A stretch of DNA of 64,000 bases from contig CALUVV010000004.1 of NCBI GenBank assembly GCA_944324305.1, positions 62,001-126,000 of the forward strand. Reading direction: 5' to 3'. The position numbers and the translations under genes were made by a program. This stretch comes from Candidatus Gastranaerophilales bacterium (GTDB taxonomy: Bacteria; Cyanobacteriota; Vampirovibrionia; Gastranaerophilales; Gastranaerophilaceae). Shown here in pieces: positions 34,562-42,170 of the stretch (position 1 is its first letter; each line of letters opens with the position of its first letter). The notes below the pieces were generated by a model, which had not been told where the DNA came from, searched no databases, and saw only the letters and a program-made list of their open reading frames with translations.

Positions 34562-36478
34562 TTAAGCATAAACTTTGTCAGTTTTTTCGTCCTTTTTATG
34601 ATGATTTTTGTACATTGTATATGCTCCGCCTGCAGCTGCGAGAATTCCGCCAGCAATCAAAAAGGCTTTAGCTGATTTGTACCATTTTATGGCATTTTTG
34701 GTTTCTTCTTCAACAGGAACAAGTTTTACAATATCATCATCAATATCTTCTCCGGTTTTTAGCATGTCATCTAATTCATCTACTATATCAAATTCTTTTT
34801 GCTCCAAAATATTTTTGAATTTTACAATTTTTTCGTATAAATCTGAATTTGTTTTATCCAATCCTTTTGCTTTAAATATTTTGGCAAGAGAATCCATAAT
34901 ATTATACCCGTAACCTTCATTCAAAGAGTTTTGGAAAGCTTTTTTGTAATCTGAAGGTATCTTATATCTGAAATTCTCAACGGCATTTCTTCCTGTTTCA
35001 CATGAATGCTGATTAAATCTTTCTTCGCGGCCGAAAACATCCATAAAGAAAAACATATTATTTTTTGCAGTTGTAATTTCCGCAAATTTAGCCTTGGCAA
35101 ATTCAACGGGATTATTTAAAACCTCTGCGGGTATATTTAAAATTCTTGCAAGCGGGTTAATATTTTTATTTTTGTGAACATTATTAAAATTACAAACATC
35201 CGGCACCCCGTTTGCAATTTGGCGTAACGGCTGCGGATCGTGATTTCCTGCTCCGATAACAAATTCATCGGGTGACCATTTATGGTGATTTAAAAATGCA
35301 TCATTCGACCCCCAGCTTTCATCCATATAAGTACTTCCGTATACTTTAACGCGTCCTTTGAGAGGTTCAATAAGCTCCCCGTTTTCAAATGTCGTAAAAT
35401 CATCGGGGCCGGTATCAAATTCATATATAATATTATGTAAATCGAAGTCTTCTCCTTTTACTTCTTTAATCCATTTTTCAATAAGGTTAAGCAGGTCGCT
35501 TCCCATTTTCTTTTTATTGTGTTCAAGTATTTTATTTTCACCTTCAGGAGTGATAACAGGTGTAACATAGTTCCATGCAGCATCAACCCTGAGCATATCA
35601 TTACGCCTTGCCGCAAGCTGGAACTTCATTTTTAATAATTTATAAGCGTCGCTGTTTTCATCTAAAATTGTATCGTAATTAAGTGAGGGTATCTTCCAGC
35701 TCGGTATTCCGATGAAGTGCCCTTGCTTAAATGCATTAGGGAATGCTTTTACTTCGTCATTACTGAAATTAATAGCAACATCCCCGCAAAGTTTCAATCC
35801 TCTTTCATGAAGGTTTTGAATTCCCTTTTTATGATGTTCTTCCGCAAGAAATTTTTTAAATTTAAAAAATTCCTGATCAGGTTCAGATTCTCTTTTGAAG
35901 TTCAGCCAATCGGAATTCTCCTGAACAAATTTATTGTATTTTTGTTTTAAATCAGAGTTATCATCCAGCTTGTTAAAACGTTCATACGCCTTTTTAAGAA
36001 TATTATTTTGTGTACTTTTTTCTCCCAATACGTTTTCAAAATTTGCAATTTCATCTTTTCTCGTTCCGGAGTTTGCTTTTACAATGCTTTCAAATTCCTC
36101 GTTTGTAAGTATTTTTCCGTACTCATCGGTTGTAAGAAGCTGAGGATTTATATTATGGTCGCCGAGTGCTAATGACGTGCAGTTATAATGATTTCCATAA
36201 AAAAATTCTCCTGAAGGTAAATCCTGGTAAACATTAAAATCAATATACGTTTTCATATAGTCAATATAATCAACAGTTTCTTTAGACGAAAGAGTTGCAG
36301 CTCCTGTGTTTAACATTTCAGACTGCGGAAGACTTGTTGACGGCATAATAAAAATTGAATTGCCTGTTTGGCCTGCTAATTTTTTTCCCTCTTTTAAAGT
36401 TTTTTTAAACTCTGCTGTTTCATCGTCTCTTAAAGAACGCCCAAACGACAAATTTGAACTGACTTTAAACACTTTCAT
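34562..36478 (-). CDS. GH77-like (4-alpha-glucanotransferase-related) protein with C-terminal membrane anchor
   Basis: A 638-residue protein whose residues about 38-520 follow the MalQ order: SIFIMPSTSLP (usual LLHPTSLP), YIDYMKTYIDFNVYQDLPSGE, CTSLALGDHNINPQLL, KLCGDVAINFSNDEV, GIPSWKIP, then candidate catalytic residues Asp299 (LRVDAAW), Glu353 (IIYEFDTG) and Asp414 (GNHDPQP). Spacing of 54 and 61 residues suits GH77. Sequence identity is low, so activity is uncertain. Unusually, there is no signal peptide but one C-terminal membrane helix (AFLIAGGILAAAGGAYTMY) with a His/Lys tail. The N-terminus contains NLSFGRSL. GGAG precedes the ATG. It lies between galactose genes. Confidence 0.72.
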   Translation of the reverse strand: MKVFKVSSNLSFGRSLRDDETAEFKKTLKEGKKLAGQTGNSIFIMPSTSLPQSEMLNTGAATLSSKETVDYIDYMKTYIDFNVYQDLPSGEFFYGNHYNCTSLALGDHNINPQLLTTDEYGKILTNEEFESIVKANSGTRKDEIANFENVLGEKSTQNNILKKAYERFNKLDDNSDLKQKYNKFVQENSDWLNFKRESEPDQEFFKFKKFLAEEHHKKGIQNLHERGLKLCGDVAINFSNDEVKAFPNAFKQGHFIGIPSWKIPSLNYDTILDENSDAYKLLKMKFQLAARRNDMLRVDAAWNYVTPVITPEGENKILEHNKKKMGSDLLNLIEKWIKEVKGEDFDLHNIIYEFDTGPDDFTTFENGELIEPLKGRVKVYGSTYMDESWGSNDAFLNHHKWSPDEFVIGAGNHDPQPLRQIANGVPDVCNFNNVHKNKNINPLARILNIPAEVLNNPVEFAKAKFAEITTAKNNMFFFMDVFGREERFNQHSCETGRNAVENFRYKIPSDYKKAFQNSLNEGYGYNIMDSLAKIFKAKGLDKTNSDLYEKIVKFKNILEQKEFDIVDELDDMLKTGEDIDDDIVKLVPVEEETKNAIKWYKSAKAFLIAGGILAAAGGAYTMYKNHHKKDEKTDKVYA

Positions 36479-36537
36479 AAACTTTTTTACTCCTGGTTCC
36501 CTCTTTAATGTACAAAAAGCGTAAATATATTTTTTTG

Positions 36538-37515
36538 CTATTTTATTTTAAACTTATAAATAATTGTTTTATTATATAATTCACCTGCTCTTAATATCGG
36601 TTTTTCAAAATTTTCATTTGCAAAAGCGTTCGGAAAATACTGGCATTCAAGACAAAAACCGTAATGATTTCTTATCGGTTTATTATTTTTTCCGTTTTCT
36701 GCTCCGTCCAAATAGTTGCCGCTGTAAAACTGAATCCCGGGTAAATCCGTAAATACTCCCAATTCAATTCCTGTTTCGTTTGAATATGCTCTGGCGGCTT
36801 TTCTTATTTTGCCGTTATTATTTTTTATTACCCAGTTATTGTCAAATCCTTTTGCATACCGGATTTGATAGTATTCATCATTAATATGTTTCCCTATCTT
36901 TTTCAATCGTCTGAAATCCATAGGGGTGTCTTTTACGGATATAATTTTTCCCGTAGGCAGAGAATATTTGTCATTTTCAGTAAAACTGTCAGCCAAAATC
37001 TGAACTTTTTGCCCTAAAATATCTCCCTGTCCGTTTAGATTAAAATATGTATGGTTTGTCAGACTGCAAACGGTTGTTTTATCAGTTACGGCTCTGTAGT
37101 TGATAATCAATGATGAATTTTTCAGCGTATATGTTACACAAACCTTAAGATTTCCCGGATAATTTTCTTCTCCGTCTTTTGAAGAATAATAAAGCTTAAT
37201 CCCGTTAGACGTTTTTTCACCCTGCCAGAATTTTTTGTCAAAACCGTTAAAACCGCCATGAAGATGATTGCTGCCGTCGTTGCAGTTTAGCTTGTATGTC
37301 TTGCCGTCAAGTTTGATTATGCCGTTTTTAATCCTGTTGCAGCAGCGGCCTACGGTTGCGCCTATATATTTTGACTGCCTTTTGTATTTCCCGATGTCGT
37401 CGTATCCGAGAACCACGTCAACTATATTACCGTTTTTATCAGGCATTTTAATAGAAACTATGGATGCACCGTACTCTGAAATTTCTACTTCCAAAAAATC
37501 ATTCTTTAAAACCAT
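36538..37515 (-). CDS. galM: Aldose 1-epimerase (mutarotase)
   Basis: A 325-residue beta-sandwich enzyme that interconverts the alpha and beta anomers of galactose or glucose before GalK. The motifs are complete: YIGATVGRCCNRI with the substrate-binding Arg, NDGSNHLHGGFNGFDKKFW with the catalytic His, SLTNHTYFNLNGQGDI with the second His, FDNNWVI, and CLECQYFPNAFANENFEKPIL with the catalytic Glu. No signal peptide, so cytoplasmic. With galK, galT and the symporter it completes most of a Leloir pathway; galE is not in the window. Confidence 0.95.
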   Translation of the reverse strand: MVLKNDFLEVEISEYGASIVSIKMPDKNGNIVDVVLGYDDIGKYKRQSKYIGATVGRCCNRIKNGIIKLDGKTYKLNCNDGSNHLHGGFNGFDKKFWQGEKTSNGIKLYYSSKDGEENYPGNLKVCVTYTLKNSSLIINYRAVTDKTTVCSLTNHTYFNLNGQGDILGQKVQILADSFTENDKYSLPTGKIISVKDTPMDFRRLKKIGKHINDEYYQIRYAKGFDNNWVIKNNNGKIRKAARAYSNETGIELGVFTDLPGIQFYSGNYLDGAENGKNNKPIRNHYGFCLECQYFPNAFANENFEKPILRAGELYNKTIIYKFKIK

Positions 37516-37569
37516 GATTTTATGATAACATAAGAATTGTATTTGAAGGTAGTTTTTAGGAGAAAGCAG

Positions 37570-38202
37570 ATGAAAGTTTTATTATTTAACGGAAGCAGCA
37601 ATGCTGAAGGCTGTACTTATACAGCGCTGGCGGAAGCCGCATCGGAACTTATGAAAAACGGTATTGAAACCGAAATTATTCAAGTGGGCAAAGATGCCGT
37701 ACGCGACTGTATAGGATGCGGCGCTTGCAGAAAAATCGGAGGAAAATGCGTTTTTAAAGATGATATAGTAAATGAAGTTATTGAAAAAGCAAAAACTGCT
37801 GACGGATTTATTTTCGGCTCTCCTGTTTATTATGCTCATCCGAGCGGAAGATTATTATCATTTATGGACAGACTTTTCTATGCGGGCGGAGCTGCTTTTA
37901 AATTCAAACCGGCTGCGGCGGTTGTGTCTGCAAGACGTGCGGGAACAAGTGCATCTTTAGACGCAATTACAAAGCATTTTACAATAAATCAAATGCCTGT
38001 TGTTTCTTCAAATTACTGGCCAATGGTGCATGGTGCCCAGAATAATCCCGATGATGTTAAGCAGGATTTGGAAGGCTTGCAGATTATGAGAGTTTTAGGT
38101 GCTAATATGGCATGGCTGTTGAAATGTATTGAAGCAGGTAAAAATGCCGGTATTAACCTTCCGCAGACAGAAGAAAAAATTTGTACAAATTTTATACGTT
38201 AA
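37570..38202 (+). CDS. NAD(P)H-dependent FMN reductase / iron-sulfur flavoprotein
   Basis: A 210-residue flavodoxin-fold protein. The FMN phosphate loop is FNGSSNAEGCTYTAL at the N-terminus, followed by a cysteine cluster DCIGCGACRKIGGKCVFKDD (residues ~49-68) as in iron-sulfur flavoproteins, then FGSPVYYAHPSGRLLSFMDRLFYAG. It probably reduces quinones or other electrophiles. ATG 37570 is preceded by TTAGGAGA; an upstream in-frame ATG at 37537 is less likely. A DUF6506 gene follows 23 bases later in the same unit. Confidence 0.88.
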   Translation: MKVLLFNGSSNAEGCTYTALAEAASELMKNGIETEIIQVGKDAVRDCIGCGACRKIGGKCVFKDDIVNEVIEKAKTADGFIFGSPVYYAHPSGRLLSFMDRLFYAGGAAFKFKPAAAVVSARRAGTSASLDAITKHFTINQMPVVSSNYWPMVHGAQNNPDDVKQDLEGLQIMRVLGANMAWLLKCIEAGKNAGINLPQTEEKICTNFIR

Positions 38203-38225
38203 TTGCTAAAAAGGAGGGAATTTAT

Positions 38226-38510
38226 ATGAAATTTGCATTTATCATAATGGGTGATTTTAATTCTGAAAAAGATATTGCATATATAAACGGCGGTAAAGCT
38301 CAAATTGTAGGTGTATCTTCTATAAAAGAAGCCTGTGCAGCAGCAGAAAAATTATATAAGCAGGGTGTTGGATGCATTGAATTATGCGGGGCTTTTGGAG
38401 AAAGCGGAGCTAAAGAAATCATTAATTCTGTTGAAAATAAAATTCCCGTCGGTTATATTACCCACTTGCCGGAGCAGGATGAACTTTATAAAGCTGTATT
38501 TTCTAATTAG
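38226..38510 (+). CDS. DUF6506-like small protein
   Basis: A 94-residue protein starting at an ATG preceded by AAGGAGGG. The pattern FAFIIMGDFNSEKDIAYINGG, then IKEACAAAEKLYKQGVGCIELCGAFGESGAKEII, then IPVGYITHLPEQDEL agrees with what I remember of DUF6506 proteins (alternating strands and helices with an ELCGGFG loop). Function unknown; often beside flavoproteins, as here. Its last 8 bases overlap the 3' end of the convergent P-type ATPase gene. Confidence 0.75.
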   Translation: MKFAFIIMGDFNSEKDIAYINGGKAQIVGVSSIKEACAAAEKLYKQGVGCIELCGAFGESGAKEIINSVENKIPVGYITHLPEQDELYKAVFSN

Positions 38511-40371
38511 ATTTTAAAGCCCTTAAAGAGTTCAATACAGCAAGCAGGGCAACACCTGTATCTGCAAATACAGCTCCCCACATTGTAATAATCCCGAATG
38601 CTCCGAGTATTAAAAACAATGCTTTTATGCCGAGAGCAAAAACTATATTTTGTTTAACAATTCTCATTGTCTTTTTTGCAATGAGTATTGTTTTTGCTAT
38701 TTTAGACGGCTTATCATCAATAATAACCGCATCGGCGGCTTCAATAGCCGCATCGGAACCTAAACCGCCCATTGCAATTCCCGCATCTGCACGTCTTAAA
38801 ACCGGAGCGTCATTTATTCCGTCGCCCACAAATATTACACTTCTGTTTTTATTTTTATCTGCGATTAGTTCTTCAAGCTTTTCAACTTTCTGTACCGGCA
38901 TAAGCTCTGCAAAGAATTTATTAATACCGAGTTCATCTGCAATATATTCAGCGGTTTTGGGGCTGTCTCCGGTAAGCATTACCGTCTGTCTGACAAAAGG
39001 TTTAAGACTTTTTATTGCATCTTTCGCATCTTCCTTGAGTTCGTCGGAAATTACGATTGAACCAAGATATTGTCTGTTTTTGGCGGTATAAACAACAGTA
39101 CCTGATGAATTGTTTTGCTTATAGTCAATATTAAACATTTCCATTAAGCGTGAATTTCCCGACAGAATTTCTTCTCCGTTTACGTATGCCTTAACTCCCC
39201 TGCCTGAAATTTCTTCAACATTTTTTACGCTTGAGGTATCAATTTTTTTGGAATATGCTGCTTTTAATGAAAGCGCAATAGGGTGATTTGAGTAACTTTC
39301 CGCCAGTGCGGTATATTTAAGGAGTTCTTCTTCCGTTATGTTTTCGGGCTGAATTTGTGTAACTTTAAATGTACCTTTTGTTAATGTTCCTGTTTTATCA
39401 AATACAACGGTATCAGGATTTGACAACGCTTCAAGATAGCAGGCTCCTTTAATCAAAATCCCTTCTTTTGATGCTCCGCCTATCCCCGCGAAAAATCCAA
39501 GCGGTACTGATATTACAAGCGCACACGGGCATGATATTACAAGGAAGGTTAATGCTCTTTGAAACCAGATGCTGAATTCTGCCTGTAATATTAAAGGCGG
39601 AATAAACGCAAGGGCAAGAGCTCCGGTTACAACGGCAGGAGTATAGTATCTTGCAAATTTAGTAATAAAGTTTTCCGCTCCGGCTTTTTTGGCTCCTGCA
39701 TGTTCAACAAGCTCAAGTATTTTTGATACGGTTGATTCGCCGAACTCTTTTTCAACACGAATTTTTAAAAATCCGTTAGTATTAATACAGCCGCTTACGG
39801 CCTGTCCGCCTGTTGTTAAATCTTTCGGAACAGCTTCTCCCGTCAGTGCAGAGGTATCGACAGATGCCTGACCTTCAATTACAATCCCGTCAAGAGGAAT
39901 TTTTTCTCCTGTTTTGACAATGATTATGTCGCCGATTTTCACATCTGAGGGATTTTTTTTGATAAGCATACCGCCATTTTCTACAAATGCATAATCTGGT
40001 CTTATGTCCATAAGCTGTGAAATTGACCTGCGCGACTTTTCAACCGCTTTGTCCTGAAGTAATTCGCCTGTTTGATATAAAATCATAACCATTACGGCTT
40101 CGGGATATTCTTTTATTGCAAATGCTCCTAGTGTTGCAATTCCCATAAGAAAGTTTTCATCAAAAACTTCACCTTTAATTATATTTTGTATGGCTTTCCT
40201 GAGAACATCACCGCCGGCAATCATGTAGGCAGTTAAAAATACAAGAAATTTTGCCAATCCCGTAATCCCTGTAATCATTGCGGCTGAAAAAAGAATTAAA
40301 GCAAGCGCAATTTTAACAACCTGTATCTTGCTGTTTCCGTGTTCATGATGATGGTGATGATGTTCGCACAT
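38503..40371 (-). CDS. Heavy-metal P1B-type ATPase (Zn/Cd/Pb type)
   Basis: A 622-residue metal-exporting ATPase. The N-terminus is a histidine-rich metal-binding tail (CEHHHHHHEHGN) in place of a ferredoxin-like HMA domain. Transport motifs are SCPCALVISVPLG (the CPC metal site in helix 6), the phosphorylation site DKTGTLTKG, TGEAVP in the actuator domain, HPIALSL (the HP motif), MLTGDSP and VGDGINDAPVLRRADAGIAMG. The His-rich tail and the divergent ArsR/SmtB regulator point to Zn, Cd or Pb. GAGGAT precedes the ATG. Its promoter contains a repressor site (40404-40433). Confidence 0.94.
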   Translation of the reverse strand: MCEHHHHHHEHGNSKIQVVKIALALILFSAAMITGITGLAKFLVFLTAYMIAGGDVLRKAIQNIIKGEVFDENFLMGIATLGAFAIKEYPEAVMVMILYQTGELLQDKAVEKSRRSISQLMDIRPDYAFVENGGMLIKKNPSDVKIGDIIIVKTGEKIPLDGIVIEGQASVDTSALTGEAVPKDLTTGGQAVSGCINTNGFLKIRVEKEFGESTVSKILELVEHAGAKKAGAENFITKFARYYTPAVVTGALALAFIPPLILQAEFSIWFQRALTFLVISCPCALVISVPLGFFAGIGGASKEGILIKGACYLEALSNPDTVVFDKTGTLTKGTFKVTQIQPENITEEELLKYTALAESYSNHPIALSLKAAYSKKIDTSSVKNVEEISGRGVKAYVNGEEILSGNSRLMEMFNIDYKQNNSSGTVVYTAKNRQYLGSIVISDELKEDAKDAIKSLKPFVRQTVMLTGDSPKTAEYIADELGINKFFAELMPVQKVEKLEELIADKNKNRSVIFVGDGINDAPVLRRADAGIAMGGLGSDAAIEAADAVIIDDKPSKIAKTILIAKKTMRIVKQNIVFALGIKALFLILGAFGIITMWGAVFADTGVALLAVLNSLRALKSN

Positions 40372-40403
40372 ATTTTTATCCTCATATTATATTTTATATT
40401 AAT

Positions 40404-40433
40404 ATTATAATTGAACAATTATTCAATTGTCAA
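40404..40433 (-). promoter_or_regulatory. Metal-responsive promoter/operator for the P-type ATPase
   Basis: On the minus strand TTGACA (40433-40428), an 18-base spacer that contains ATTGAATAATTGTTCAAT, an imperfect palindrome, and TATAAT (40409-40404). The sequence is a near-copy, in inverted orientation, of the promoter at 40462-40491. Confidence 0.75.
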
Positions 40434-40461
40434 GTGTTAGGATTTTTATTGTTACAAAAAT

Positions 40462-40491
40462 TTGACAATTGAACAATTAATAAACTATAAT
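40462..40491 (+). promoter_or_regulatory. Promoter/operator of the ArsR/SmtB gene
   Basis: TTGACA (40462-40467), an 18-base spacer with ATTGAACAATTAAT, and TATAAT (40486-40491). The predicted transcription start coincides with the ATG at 40498. Spacer sequence mirrors that of the divergent promoter, so both should be bound by the same repressor. Confidence 0.78.
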
Positions 40492-40497
40492 ATATGT

Positions 40498-40848
40498 ATG
40501 GAACTTAAACGAACCGACTGCGAAGCCATAAATCCTGATATTGTTAATAAAGTCAGGCCTGATATGCCTGATGTAAGAGTGTTATATGATTTGTCGGATT
40601 TTTTTAAGGTAATGGGCGACAGTACGCGCATAAGGCTTTTGTGGGCATTGGAAGAAGCTGAGATGTGCGTTAATGATTTAGCGGTGCTTTTGGATATGAC
40701 AAAGTCTGCTGTTTCGCATCAGCTTAAAATATTAAGGACTGCCAAGCTTGTAAAGGCTGAAAAACGCGGAAAAAATGTATATTATTCATTGACGGACGAA
40801 CATGTTAAAGTTGTTCTTGAAATGGCTCTTGACCATGTCAGAGAATAA
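40498..40848 (+). CDS. ArsR/SmtB-family metal-sensing repressor
   Basis: A 116-residue winged-helix repressor. After an N-terminal arm with a cysteine (KRTDCEAINPDIV) comes VLYDLSDFFKVMGDSTRIRLLWAL, CVNDLAVLLDMTKSAVSHQLKILRTAKLV (recognition helix) and the wing KRGKNVYYSLTDEHV; a late helix EHVKVVLEMALDHVRE carries the DxxH-type residues of the alpha-5 metal site. This matches the CadC/SmtB/CzrA group. It should release two facing operators upon Zn/Cd binding. The start ATG at 40498 lies at the predicted transcription start; the frame extends upstream to 40462, but that is inside the promoter. Confidence 0.93.
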   Translation: MELKRTDCEAINPDIVNKVRPDMPDVRVLYDLSDFFKVMGDSTRIRLLWALEEAEMCVNDLAVLLDMTKSAVSHQLKILRTAKLVKAEKRGKNVYYSLTDEHVKVVLEMALDHVRE

Positions 40849-40850
40849 AG

Positions 40851-41156
40851 TTAATGGAGATTTTCCATTAATCTGGACAGAAGCTCTGATTTTTCGTGAT
40901 ATCCTGTCAGTTTAGCTATTATTTTTCCTTCTTTGAACAGCAGAAATGTCGGAAATCCGGATATTGCGTATTGTTTAACAAGTTCAGGATTTTTATCTGC
41001 ATCAACTGTGCCAATCCAAATATTGTTTTCTGAAAGTTCATTTAAAATAGGGCGCTGTTTTTGGCAGTAGCCGCACCATGCCGCGTAAAATTCCACTAAT
41101 TTCAAACCGTTTTTTATATTTTCATAAAAATTATTTTCATTTAATTCTTTAATCAT
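40851..41156 (-). CDS. Thioredoxin-family protein
   Basis: A 101-residue thioredoxin fold with the active site AAWCGYCQKQRP (CGYC rather than the classical CGPC), the cis-proline motif ISGFPTFLLFKEGK, and DADKNPELVKQYAI. No signal peptide, so cytoplasmic. The CGYC motif suggests an isomerase-like or moderately oxidising potential compared with housekeeping thioredoxin. Its stop lies 2 bases from the stop of the ArsR gene, with which it converges. Confidence 0.9.
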   Translation of the reverse strand: MIKELNENNFYENIKNGLKLVEFYAAWCGYCQKQRPILNELSENNIWIGTVDADKNPELVKQYAISGFPTFLLFKEGKIIAKLTGYHEKSELLSRLMENLH

Positions 41157-41207
41157 AAATTCATTAAATGCAAAAATAATATTTAATTAATCCGTCTGTA
41201 CGGTAAT

Positions 41208-42125
41208 TTATTCCATTTTTTGTTTTAATTCGTTTTTAATTTCGCTCAATGGTCCGTTATTCGGTGTTCTTATATTATGGTAATATTTTTTTGCAAAAGT
41301 AAAAGGGTATTTGGGAAGCCATGTGAATTTTATGAAAATATTAACTGTTTCCGCACCCTGAGAAAGCATAAGTTCATCAATGGTTTCTTCATGCGACGGA
41401 GAAATTGATGAAAATATTTTCAAAAAGTAATCCGTAAATGTAACAGCCGAATATCCCGAAGCTGTAACAGGATCTGTTATGAATGTTGTAACCCTAAAAT
41501 TGCTGTCTGTTTTAATACTTTTCACATCCTCTGGGAGTTCTATTTCACCGCCCGCAATCTGTTCGATTTCATACCATTGTCCGTTATATTCTATCCTCAT
41601 AATGTTTGGTTTCGGCATATAAATGTCGTCAAATATATTATCAAGTATTACTTTTCCGTTTTTATCCGAAACTCCGTATTTGTAATTCTTTTTAGTCAGA
41701 AACATTCCGCCGAACAGGATATCAATTGAAGAATATTCGGGAGGAATTATTGCTTCTCCTTTATCATTATAGATTGCGAAATTATTATCATTGCCTATTT
41801 TTAAATATTTTCCGAGAATTCTGTCGGCATGTCTGTATTTTGGCTCAACCAGATAGTTTCCGTTATTATCGATAAGACCGAATTTATTTTTTTTCTGGAC
41901 AATCCATGCAGAATCCCCAAGCCGTATAAGCTTTTTATATTGGGGGTCTACAATAATATTTCCTTGTTTGTCTTTCAGCCCGAACAAGTTTTTCTTCCCG
42001 CTGCTGAATACGGTTAAGTCACTCATTGAGACAGATGCCTTAATAGGCTCCTGAATGTTATCGTCAGCGAAAACGCATCCGTTAAGTAATAATATTAATC
42101 CCAGCAATATAAAAAATTTCTTCAT
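41208..42125 (-). CDS. WG-repeat lipoprotein
   Basis: A 305-residue lipoprotein: signal peptide MKKFFILLGLILLLNGC ends in a lipobox with Cys17. Residues about 45-180 hold at least four WG/KWG-type repeats of about 35 residues (LFGLKDKQGNIIVDPQY, KFGLIDNNGNYLVEPKY, NFAIYNDKGEAIIPPEY, KYGVSDKNGKVILDNIF). WG repeats are thought to form beta-propeller-like or solenoid scaffolds of unknown ligand. The C-terminal 110 residues do not match a family I know. Likely anchored in the outer or inner membrane facing the periplasm. Confidence 0.85.
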   Translation of the reverse strand: MKKFFILLGLILLLNGCVFADDNIQEPIKASVSMSDLTVFSSGKKNLFGLKDKQGNIIVDPQYKKLIRLGDSAWIVQKKNKFGLIDNNGNYLVEPKYRHADRILGKYLKIGNDNNFAIYNDKGEAIIPPEYSSIDILFGGMFLTKKNYKYGVSDKNGKVILDNIFDDIYMPKPNIMRIEYNGQWYEIEQIAGGEIELPEDVKSIKTDSNFRVTTFITDPVTASGYSAVTFTDYFLKIFSSISPSHEETIDELMLSQGAETVNIFIKFTWLPKYPFTFAKKYYHNIRTPNNGPLSEIKNELKQKME

Positions 42126-42152
42126 AAATATATAATAACATAAAATAATTCA

Positions 42153-42161
42153 TGTTATAAT
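42153..42161 (+). promoter_or_regulatory. Extended -10 promoter of the AsmA-like gene
   Basis: TGTTATAAT (TG, one base, TATAAT at 42156-42161). The expected start of transcription is about 42168, leaving only 0-3 bases before the first ATG at 42171. Confidence 0.6.
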
Positions 42162-42170
42162 TTTTGTAAG

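Noticed and set aside
38226-38510. Reading the DUF6506 gene from an earlier start at 38181
   Set aside because: That start would overlap the flavoprotein gene and lacks a ribosome site; AAGGAGGG directly precedes the ATG at 38226.
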